A DNA stretch of 64,000 bases from Azorinus chamasolen (Eukaryota; Mollusca; Bivalvia; Cardiida; Solecurtidae): assembly GCA_963576725.1 (NCBI GenBank), contig OY755252.1:42425552-42489551 (forward strand). Direction: 5' to 3'. The notes beneath the pieces are model-generated. The model ran no database searches, was not told the DNA's origin, and saw only the letters and a program-made list of their open reading frames with translations. Positions 12,501 to 24,500 of this stretch are shown here, piece after piece; position 1 is the stretch's first letter, and each line of letters begins with the position of its first letter. Position numbers and translations under genes: made by a program.

Positions 12501-15500
12501 ATAGTCTTTGTCAGAGCAAAACAGTCCCTTCAAAAGTTTACATTATGAAAATTCAGCTAATAAATATTCACGATGTCATTATTTCCTCGCATGAATATTG
12601 AACAGGTAAAGAGTTAATGATCCCTAATTATTAGATTGTTCTTGAGTGGCCATTGTTGAGAGCGTTCACTGTATCTCTACTTGATAGTACTGCTTTATTT
12701 GGTTTGGGTTTTTACTGCCAAAGCACCTCTCTCATCAGTAAGATATTTAGCTGTTGTGATTCTGGAATTACCTGTGGTTGCTTTGGTTTGGTTTAACATC
12801 TGTTTTCTTTCTCTCTCAAGGAATTTGGATGGGTACAACTTGCTGTATACTGGATTAAGCCAGTCGTTTTCTCTCCTTTTATCATTGTAGGGATGCATTC
12901 TTTTTAATAAGTTCTCCTCCTAATAAATATATTATAAAAATTGTTTTATATTTCAGAATTATAGGAAATGTGCTTTATCGAAGACAACTTTTTTTCTTTA
13001 TTACAGAATCAGAATCATCCATTTTTGAAATACGTGAAACATTTGAGTAGAGGTCTAGATAAAACATTTTCAAGAGACTTCTTTATTTCTCCATAAAACC
13101 ATATGTTGTGATCACTCTTTAATTTATTTTTTCAAAGACACGATTCTAAGGAGTGGACCCCCAACATAGGGTTTGGCGGAGAAATGGCAATTTTACTACA
13201 GTAAAACCCCTCTAATGCGACCACCAAAAAGGGACATAATTAGTCCCCCACCGGTTACCGGTTGGGGGACTATAGGTTTGCTCGATTCCGTCTGTCCGTC
13301 TGTCCGTCCGTCCGTCTGTCCGTCTGTCCGTCCGTCTGTCCGTCCGTCTGTCACGCTTCTTGTCCGGGCCATATCTCCTACAAAGTTAAGCCAAATTAAT
13401 TATAACTTCACACATTGAAGAAGCATGATGAGGGCTAGTGTCATGCACAAGGGTCATAACTCTAGCATCAATATTTTTGGAGTTATTCCCCTTTTACATA
13501 TTTTTTTGTCCGGACAATAACTCTTTATCTATTGGTTCAATTGATTTGAAACTTCACATATGGAACAATCATGATGAGGGGTAGTGTCATACACAAGGGC
13601 CATAACTCTAGCATCAATATTTTTGGAGTTATTCCCCTTTTTCATATTTTCTTGTCAGTCCGTCTGTCACACTTCGTGTCCGGGCAATATCTCCTACAAA
13701 GTTAGGCCAAATTCATTATAACTTCACACATTGAAGAAGCATGATCAGGAGTAGTGTCATGCACAAGGGCCATAATTATAGCATCAATATTTTTGGAGTT
13801 ATTCCCCTTTTTCATATTTTTTTGTCCGGACAATAACTCTTTCTCTACTGGTTCAATTGATTTGAAACTTCACATATGGAACACGCATGATGAGGGATAG
13901 TGTCATGCACAAGGGCCATAACTCTAGCATCTATATTGTTGGAGTTATTCCCCTTTTCATATTTTCTTGTCCAGTTAGTAACTCTTTATGTACTGGTTCA
14001 ATTGATTTGAAACTTCTCATATGGAACAAGCGTGATGAGATGTAGTGTCATGCACAAGGGCAATAACTCTAGCATCAATATTTTTGGAGTTACTCCCCTT
14101 TTTCATATTTTCTTGTCGGGACAATAACTTTTTATTTACTGATTCAATGTATGAAAGTAGGTACTAATACCATTCAGATGGTCATGTATATATACCATGG
14201 TCAACCACACCATGGGTGGGTGGGGTGGGGAGTGTGGAGGTTTTTTTCAGTCCGGTGGGGGACTCATGTCTTGCATAGCAATACAACATGCCCTTGTTCT
14301 GGGTGGCAGAGGCAGGTGGTAGCTTAATGCAGGACGAAAGTTATGCAGCTTTCTGCATAACTTTTGTCCTGCATTAAGCAACCACCTGCTTTAAACAACG
14401 CCAGTGGCTGTTTATTAAGTGGCCGCATTAGCGGGGTTTTACTGTAATTTGAGTGTGCACCTTTGTCTGTAGCTCTGCAGTTGGGTACAAATTGATGAAA
14501 GTTAAACCAAATTTTGTAGAAATGGTACCCACAGTAAGGTTTTGTAATTGGACAATTTTCAGGATTTTTTTATCTTTGCTATGTTTTTGTTTTAAAGTTT
14601 TTCATAGGTTAACTTTATTTTTTGGTGAATTTGACTTCTTGTAGCTAACTTGTGTCATGTATTCAAAGGACAAACTGTATAGAATAGACTTTTCTTAATC
14701 CTTTGAATGCAGGTCACAGGAATACTGGTATTTGCAAATTGTGCAGACCCTGATCAGAAGCCTTTTAACACTTTCCCTCATGTAACCACCTTTTCACGAG
14801 TCTTCAAACAGAGTAGACCCAGATCAGAGAGTTCCTGTAGGAGCATCTGGTCTTCTCTGTTTGCTAATGGTATTTGATAGTTCTGTTTCTTTAGTATCTA
14901 AAATAGCTACAATGTTCCACTTTCCATATTACATAACTATTTTGTCCATGAATATTCAATAGGTATTGAAATTTGGAATACATATAGAGCCGGGAAAGGG
15001 TTCACCCTTTCATTGTTTAATATTCATATAAGAAATAATGATGTCATGAATATTAATTAATTCTGTTTTTGTTATGGCGCTATAGACAAAATTATTTTCT
15101 ATCATGCCTAAAACTGTTGAATAAGCTCCATAGTATATCATAAGCAAACAGAGCAGACCATGATCAGACGGCTCCTGTAGGGGCCGTCTGATGTGGGTCT
15201 TCTCTGTTTGCAAATGCATTAAAAGATATTGATATGGAGTAAAATATTAACTAATTTTTCGTCTGCAACAATTGTCGTCTGCTTCAATTCTTAAAATAAA
15301 CTCACTCTCATTTCTTTGGAAAAATATGGTCAAAGTGACAAACAGTTTGGATCCTGATGAGACGCCGCATTATGCGGCGTCTCATCTGGATCCAAACTGT
15401 TTGCATTAGTAATCACAGTTTTGTCGCTAGCGTGCAAAGAGTTAAAGAAATACTGATCAGGTTATGCACCCATTTGTCATTCAAACACCTCTTGCAAATG

Positions 15501-18500
15501 TTAGCCTTTCATATGACATGGAGTCTATAGTTAAACACAAATGGACCATTCCACTTTGAATATTCAGCATTAAATTGGTTAAAATATATTTTAACCCTTT
15601 CCTCCATGAATATTCATGTAAGAAATAATGACATCATGAATATTAATTAGATTAGTTGTTAAATTAGAACATTGACAGAAAGTTTTGGCCATGGAAGAAA
15701 CTGTATAATCATATCGTTAACTTATCATAAGCAAATAGAGCAGACCCTGATCAGACGGCTCCTATTAGAGCCGTCTGATCTGGGTCTACTCTGTTTGCAA
15801 AGGCATAGAAAGGCGTATTTATGGAGTATAAAGGGGTTAATTTATCACAATATTCTCAGACTTGGAGCTGGAGAATATTCTCAGTGGATTGAGCTTGGCA
15901 CCATGCTACTAGCACTGTGATAGGAGCTGAGAAATTAGTCCCTTAGTACCCAAAGTATTCAGAGACCCATTTTCCCCTATCCACCTGTTTGTAATGTTGA
16001 ATACAGTGGAACCTGTCATAAGTGGCCACCAAAAAGAGGTCTAATTATGGGTCTGTTAGACTCCCATAGGAACTTTCTGCATTACATTTGCCCTGTATTA
16101 AGCTACCATCATGGCCCTCTTGTTAAGACTCCTATGTTCAGTAAATGAATGGCCAATTAGGACAGGTTCTTCTTGTTTGGCACCATTTTTATAACTGTAA
16201 CTTAGACTGACACAGTAGCAAGTAGTGTAGACTGATCAAGTGGCTCCTTCAGGTGTGGTCTGATCTGGGTCTGCACTGTTTTCAGGGTAATTAGGGTAAA
16301 CACGCTTGAGTTTTGAGAATATGAATGTGATGAAGATGGATGGAAAAGAAGAGCTGCTATCCAAGAAAAGGGATATTTTTGCATTGCCAACAGTATAGAT
16401 CCAGATCAGAGACTGGTCATGTATGTGATGAGATATCTGATCAAGAAAGATAATGAATAAATTACATGTACTAGCAAGTATTTTGGTTGACAAACGGTGC
16501 AGACCCTGATCAGATGTCATGTTAGAGACATGGGAGCTGACCAGTGTCCACAGTGTTTTCAGTGCACTAAGACACCTTTTCCCAGAGATTGGCTTATATT
16601 CTTTTTGAAGACATTATTTGAAATACCTATAGTGTCAGTCAGCTTTGAAGAGCTTACTAGATTTCTTGGCAATGGGGTCACTTGCTGAGCCTCTCCTTAG
16701 CCCTTTACCTCATGAATATGCACGTAAGAAATAAAAACATGATGAATATTAATTAGGTACATTTAGATAGTGACACTTGATCACAGGAAATTTTGAGTAT
16801 TATAAAAATGATAGAATCAAATTTATGAAAATTACGTAAGCAAACAGAGCAGAGTAGAGCCTGATCAGGCAGCTTCCACAGGGGCCATCTGATCTGGGTC
16901 TACTCTGCAAAACAATGCATTTCTATCCAGTACAGGGTTAAGAAGTTCCCTTTCAAATTGATTGTGTAGAGCAATGGATTCCAATATTAGCAGAAGGGAA
17001 ATAGAAAGCTTTGCTTTGGAAGTTTTTGTGGAAATTAGGAACGTGGGATAGATTTTAACCCTTCACTTGCTATTCGCGTCAATATACCTACCTGTAAATA
17101 GTGAAAACCAAGATGGGAGCTGTCTCATCAGGGTCTGCACTATTTACAAGTTGATTGTGCAACCAGTGCACTCGGCAGCAGTGATTGCACAGCGAAATAC
17201 TTGTACACAGTGAAGATATATGTAATATACAACAGGACATGGGTAAAGAAGGAGAAATGTATTTTAAAATTCAGCAAGAGAAGGGTTAATATGTGTTCTT
17301 TTGTAGTTTGAGTATAAACCCTTTCCCTGTTCAATATTCTTGTAAGAAATAATGGCATCAGGAACATTTTTTTAACTAAGTTTATGTACTGTGAAGTTTC
17401 AAGGGGAGTTTTTGCTTTGACAAAAAGTGTAGAATCAGATCTATATCATATCATTGCAAACAGAGCAGACCCTGATCAAATAAGATCCTATAAGAGCCAT
17501 CTGATCTGAGTCTACTTTGTTTGCAAATGTGTGAAAAGGCGTTTATGTGAAGGAAATGGTTAAAATTAAGTGAATAGAAGTTTGTTTTGGTAACTAGTTC
17601 TAAAGGATTTCTTTTGTCAATATTTAAGACAACACATATTTAACTTAGAATAATTTAAAGAGAAAAAGGCTGTAGCTATTCTTAAAAACCTTTATTATTC
17701 CATGCACACTGATTTATTTATAAACATTATCAATGCTTATACATTTGATTTTTTCATGCGAATGACTTATTCATCCAAACTTATTGATTGGAATAATTTT
17801 AATGAGTACCAACCAGACAGGGTTCACAGAATTCCTAAAAATGCATTTAACCTGGTACTGTTTAGTTATTTTGGAAACTCAGAGATCTAAATATAGTGCT
17901 TAACCCATTCCCTCATAGGCTATTTTTAGATCCAACCACTTTGAATAAATCTACCGAAAAGGAGCATTAACTAGAGAAAAGGAATTTTTTTTAGAATTTT
18001 GTAGTTTGAATCCATTGTGATAAATAGAGCATTTGCTCCTGTAGGAGCAAATGCTCAATTTATCACAATGGTTTCACAAAGTGACTTTTACAGAGTCGTC
18101 AAAAGTCGTCAATATGAGAGAATGGAACACGAACACAGAAAATTATGGCAATTGCAGACACTATAGAATCATAATTCCATAAGCAAATAGAGTAGACCCT
18201 GATCAGATGGCTCTTCCTGGATCTACTCTGTTTGCAAAAGTCTTGAAAGGGTTAATTGGGATTCTATGTCATAAAGATACAGTTATCGGGTATTCTAAAA
18301 AAAACCAACTGATATGTACAAAAAAGAAAGAAAAAATCCCAAAGGGAGATAATTTCTAAACAATTTAATGCAGTATAACCTGTCTTAAGTAATCATCAAA
18401 AAGAGCTCTAATTATGGGTCTGTAAGGCAGGTGGTAGCTTAATGCAGGTCAAAGGTAATGCAGAAAGCTCCAGTAGGAGCTTTCTGCATTACTTTTGACC

Positions 18501-21500
18501 TGCATTAAGCAACCAAATGTGTTTTAAGACTCTTGTGTTCAATAAATGAATGGCCATTTAAGACCAGGTTCTACTGTATTTATTTTTTTGGCCACTATTC
18601 ATGCTTCAGATGTCGTGTTTTTATTGTTGGTTGTTTTTTCCTAGACAAATCAGCTTTATTCTGAACTCTTTCGCTGCCATCTATTGTTGCCTGCAGTTTT
18701 GTTGTCTGCTTTAAGTTTCATCTTTGACTTTTCTTCTTTTTTTCATTCAAAAACATATTCACAGTATGAAACAGTCTGTATCATGATGAGATGTTGAAAT
18801 ATTTAGTATCTGATCTGGATCTAAACTGTTTGCAAGGCTGATAACAGAGTCATCTGTGGCAGGGAAAGTGTTTGTGTCTAATGCCCACTATTAAGTTACT
18901 CGGCTCTAAGTTGTGATACTTTGAATCCAGTTTTATCTTTGCCTAATGAATATTCATGAGAAAAATAATTAAACCTTTCCTTCGTATACAATAAAGTCCC
19001 GCTAATGCGACCACTTCATGAACAAACATGACTGTCTTCATAAGCAGGTGGTTGCTTAATGCAGGACGAAAGTTATGCAGAAAGCTCCTATAGGAGCTTT
19101 CTGCATAACTTTCGCCCTGCATTAAGCTACCACCTGCCTTTGCCACTGTAAATTATGCCCCTTTTTGGTGGTCGCATTAGAGGGGTTTTACTGTAAATGC
19201 TTTTTCACACATTTGCAGAGTAGACTCGGATCAGACGGCTCCTGTAGATCTCTGTTTGCTTATGGCAATTTATTGAACTGATTATGCAGTTTCCACAACA
19301 GTGAAAGAACTCCCTTTTCCATGTTATTTATTGTTTATTCTGTCCATGAATATTCATGAGGTGAAGAAATCTTGAATAAATGTTAAACAGGGAAAGGGTT
19401 ACTCAACTAGTTGTTAGCTTGTCTGTTTTGAAGAAACGTTGAGCTATTGTGATAACTGGGTCGTAGGCGTTGTCGTAATTGTAAGCGTTGGCATCCTCGT
19501 CGGAGATGTGCAAAAACTTTAATGTAGTTGATTAATAAATATGTATAAGAGTTATCAATCAATATGAAACTTCATAGGTTGGTAGATCTCTTTAAGGAGA
19601 AGTGTATGCAGTGGACAAGCACCAAATCAGACGAGCGTTGGCGCCGATGGGACTCTTGTTTAAAATTGCATTATATATATGTACAGGAGAATGTTTTACC
19701 AATGATCAAACTGTAAAATCAGGTCTATATTATTTCATAAGCAGAAACTGATCAGACACCTCTATTGGGAATCATCTGGTCTGGGTCTACCCTTTTTGGG
19801 TGTATCTATGAGATGGAGGATTAAATTTTAGTTACAATTAACTGTTTTAACCATTTGAATGCTTAATTCAAGGTGGAATGGTCCATCAATATCTAACAAT
19901 AGAGTCTATTTATTATGAAAGATGTAATTTATGAGTTGATTTTGATTGTGTGCACATTTTGAAACAATGCAGACCCTGATCATATGGCTCCTCTAGTGAC
20001 CCTCAGATCTAGAACTACACTGTTGGCAAATGCCAGGACTTGTTTCCCACATTTAAAGCATTAACCCATTACCTCATAGGCTATTTTTAGACCCAGACTC
20101 TTTGAATAAAACTACCAAAAAGGACCATTTACTAGAGAAAAGGAAACTTTTTAGAACTGTGTAGTTTTGAAACCATTGTGATAGATAGAGCATTTGCTCC
20201 AATGGAGCAAATGCTCTATTTATCACCATGGTTTCATAAAGTAACTTTTGCCGAGGCATCAAAAGGCGTCAAAATGAGGGACTGGGTTAAAGTCTACTTT
20301 TTAAATCAACTGAAATTTCAATACTGACAAATTAAGCAACTATATTATAATAATGACATTTAGATTAATTTTAAAGGCATTTCAGTTTCTTCTTAGTTTT
20401 AATTTCAAATACATGCAAGGCATATTAACTTTTCTATACTGACATTAAAATGAAAATTCAGTTTTCAGTAATGACTCTTTAGTAACTTCACCACTTACTT
20501 CTTGAATATTCATATAAGAAGTAATGGAATCATGAATATTAATTAGCTGAATATTTTATTCTTTCATACATTGACTCCAACAATTCACAATGATGGACAT
20601 TGACCCCAACACTTCACAATGATGGAGCATTGAATCCAACAATTAACAATGATGTAACATTGTCTCCAACAATTCACATTACATTAATGGAACTTTGACT
20701 CCAACAATTAACAATTATTGCACATTGACTCAACCAATTAATAGTGATGGAACATTGGCTCCAACAATTAATAATGATGGATTATTGACTCCAACAGTTT
20801 ACAGTGATCGAACATTGACTCCAACAATTAACAATGATGAACATTGACCCCAACAATGTACAATGATGGAACATTGAATCCAACAATTAACCCATTACCT
20901 CATTTTAATGATTCTGACACTGATATTACACACTCTATTTGTAGAAAAGCTACCAGATCCAACTTGAGACTTTTGAGCAGGATCTACACTATTTTCCACA
21001 ATTTTGACAAATGTCCAATTGACAGACCCAAATAAGATGTCTCATTACAGAGGCACAGATATTATATACAATGTATGTGTAAACAAAATGTTTTTTCAAG
21101 AATAGCTCTGTTTTATTTCTCCACCAAACCATATGTTTAGACCACTGTGTTATTTTGTTGGAGAGATGATTATTGTTAGTATTTGTGATATGCTCTAATT
21201 GCTCTTTATCTATGGCCCTGATGAAACAGTGAAACCTCATTTAATCCTTTACTCCATGAATATTTATGTGAGAAAAATAATGACATCATGAATATTAATT
21301 AGATTAACCGATTCCTCCATAGGCTATTTTTAGACCCAACCTCTTTGAATTAATCTACCCAAAAGGAGCATTTACTAGAGAAAAGTAAAATGTTAAGATT
21401 TTGTAGTTTGAAACCATTGTGATAAATAGAGCATTTGCTCCTATAGGAGCAAATGCTCTATTTATCACAATGGTTTCAAGAAGTGGTTATTACAGAAAGG

Positions 21501-24500
21501 CATATATATATTTATGGAGGAAAGGGTTAATTGTTATAATAGCACATGGAATATTTGGCTATAACAGAAACTGTCAAATCATATCTATATTATATAATAT
21601 GCAAACAGAGCAGACCCTAACCAGATGGCTCCTACAGGAGTTCTCTGATCTGGGTCTGCTCTGTATGCAAAGGCTTGAAATGGTGTTTATATGAAGGAAA
21701 GGGTTACGTGACCACTTTAAAATATCTGAGGACAGTTCTTTTAGATCTTTGGGAGCAGAATGCAAGACAAAAGCACAGAAAGGAGTTTTCTGCCTTACTT
21801 TTGTTCTGCATTAAGCAGTCACCTACATATCAAGAGTTCATATTTTAAAGGAAGTGGCTATATAGTTATAAAACCATTTTGCTTGAATTTGATTGGTCAA
21901 ATGGTTGAGAATGACTTCAGACTCCAGCAAATAGTTTACCCTTTACTCTATAAATACACTTTATCTTTGCTTTGCAAACAGAGTAGATCCAGATCAGTCA
22001 GGTCCTATAGGAGCCATCTGATCAGGTTTTGCTCTGTTTGCTTGTGAATAATATTGATCTTGATTCTACAGTTTCTGCTTTGGCAAGGCATTCATGTGAT
22101 AACATGCTGTTGCAAAAATTAAATTATCTTAACCCTTTCCTCCACAGGCTATTTTTAGACCCAACCTTTTTGAATGAATCTACCCAAAAGGAGCATTAAC
22201 TAGAGAAAAGGATTTTTTTTAGAATTTTGTAGTTTAAAACCATTGTGATAAATAGAGCATTTGCTCCTATAGGAGCAAATGTTCTATTCATCACAATGGT
22301 TTCAACATGTGATTTTTAAAGAGGCGTAGAAAGGCGTATTTATGGAGGAAAGGGTTAAATTAATATTCATGGAGTAAAGGATAAAAAAAACAAGATGTGT
22401 GTTCTTTTGAAACATGATTTACTGTACTTGAGTAAGAAGTCAACTGTTTACAGTACTCCCATTTTCTTCTTGTGGCATTGTTCTTTGAAACAATTATCTC
22501 AAATCCTTATACGTATGTTTTATGTACATTTCTTGACATTGCCCATTCGTACCGTTGCAGCACGTCCAAGTTTCTTGGACCTACGGCTTACGTCCCTCAC
22601 CGGTAAACTATGGCTGCATCTCTTCATTTCTTTTGCTTATCAGTTCTTAGCTTTGATATGGCATTTTGTGATTTTTCTCTCAGCCTTCTGACTCGACCAA
22701 TTTCCTCATAGGCTGTTTTTAGATGGAACCTCTTTGCATAATCTACTGAAAAGAAGCATTACTAGAGAAAAGGAACATTTTAGAATTATGTTGTTTTGAA
22801 ATCATTGTGATAAATAGAGCAAATTTTGCTCAAAGCAAATGCTCTTGTATCACAATGGTTTAAAAAAGTGACTTTTACAGAGGCATCAAAAAGCATCTTT
22901 ATGAGGGAGTGGGTTAATTAAGTATGGGTCATGCTCAGATTTCTGGATAAGAGGCGTACTAAGACACTTTGTTCATAATACAATTTTCTATATTTCTATA
23001 CAAAACCCTGTCTTTTAGTTAGTACTCAACAAGGCAGTTCTAATAAGCACTAACAATATAGGGTTTGGCAGAGAAATAAGAAATGTGTATATATGTCAGT
23101 TACCTCTCTTATATGCAGCTCTGCAGATGTTACAAGAAAAGGTACCTTTAGGACTACACAAACTGTATAGACCAAGACCTGGCTCATGACAGATCATGTC
23201 TGATGATAGTCAATCTACACAAACCTTGCCTGCTTTAAAAATGATGTCAGCTTAATCCACATCTGTCTCTGAGTTGATGTCAAGTTTTTTGTAGATGAGT
23301 AATATGTAATAAGCAACATATCACCTTTAAGTAACAAGTTTACCCTTTACTAGATAGAGACAATTTTCCACATCTTTGAAAATAGTGTACAGTAAAACCT
23401 CTCTATAACGGCCACTAAATTACATCAAGTATTTTGTGTTAAAGGCAGGTGGCTACTTAAAGCAAGGTGAAAGTAAAACAGAACGCTCCTATAAGGAGCA
23501 TTCTGTTTTATTTTCACCTTGCTTTAAGCAGCCACCTGTCCTAAATACCAACTATTTAACACAATTTAGTGGCCGTTATAGAGAGGGTTCACTGTAAACC
23601 CAGACCAGATGGCTTACATGAGTGATCTGATCAGGGCCTGCCCTATTTGCTTATGAAACCATGTAGATAGGAGTCTACCATGATAACAAGTCCTGTGTTC
23701 GTAGACCATTTTAAAAATCAATCTAAATGAATATTTATAGAATCATTATTACCTGAAGTAAAGGGTTAAATACTGTAAATATTGCTGAGTGTAAAACTGT
23801 AGACCATCATCAGATATCTAATTATATCTGAACAACAGAAGCTGGTCTGGATCCACACTTATCTGTTCAACAGAAACTGGTCTGGATCCACACTAATCTG
23901 AACAATAGAAACTGGTCTAGATCCACATTGTTTGCTTATTAAAGAAGGTACCTGTTCTTACTCATGTTATGTCTATTTTCTTCATGTTGTGCACTAAGTT
24001 TAAAATCCTATATGCATTCGAGAGGCCCAGCTGTGGGTCAATGGTCTGGTGTCCAGCCCTTTGTTCAGATCTGCTGGATATGCGTATTAATAAATTGCCG
24101 GTTTAGCACAAAGGTTGTAGAAGAATTACCTCGAAGGAAATTTTGTAAAAGCTGACAGTTTGGATCCAGATTAGTTGCCAAGTAACATATCATGATCCAA
24201 ACTGTTTGACATTCTGAGAATAGCATCTTTTAGAGAGAAAATGGAGAGTTGTAATGTTATGCGATTGACAGTCACTCTTAAAAGCATGGTACACCTTTAA
24301 GTCTGTCATACATGTTTGTTGCTTGTTGTATTTTCTCTATTTTTATTTTGGTCACATGTCTTTTATCATTTGAACATGTCTTCTGTAAGGCCTTATTTTG
24401 TTATGTATCCTTGTTATGTGTGATCTCATTGTCACAAATACCCTAATTAAGTTAACCCAAGTATTCAGATCAGCAGACATAGGTAAATAGTGCAGACCCA

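Noticed and set aside
12811..12890. T-rich tract plus caag followed by an open frame
   Set aside because: No donor with the needed phase and no similarity; not called an exon.
23964..24155. 63-codon plus-strand frame in the large intron
   Set aside because: No similarity to KIF13 tails; phase and splice sites do not fit; ends by an F hairpin.
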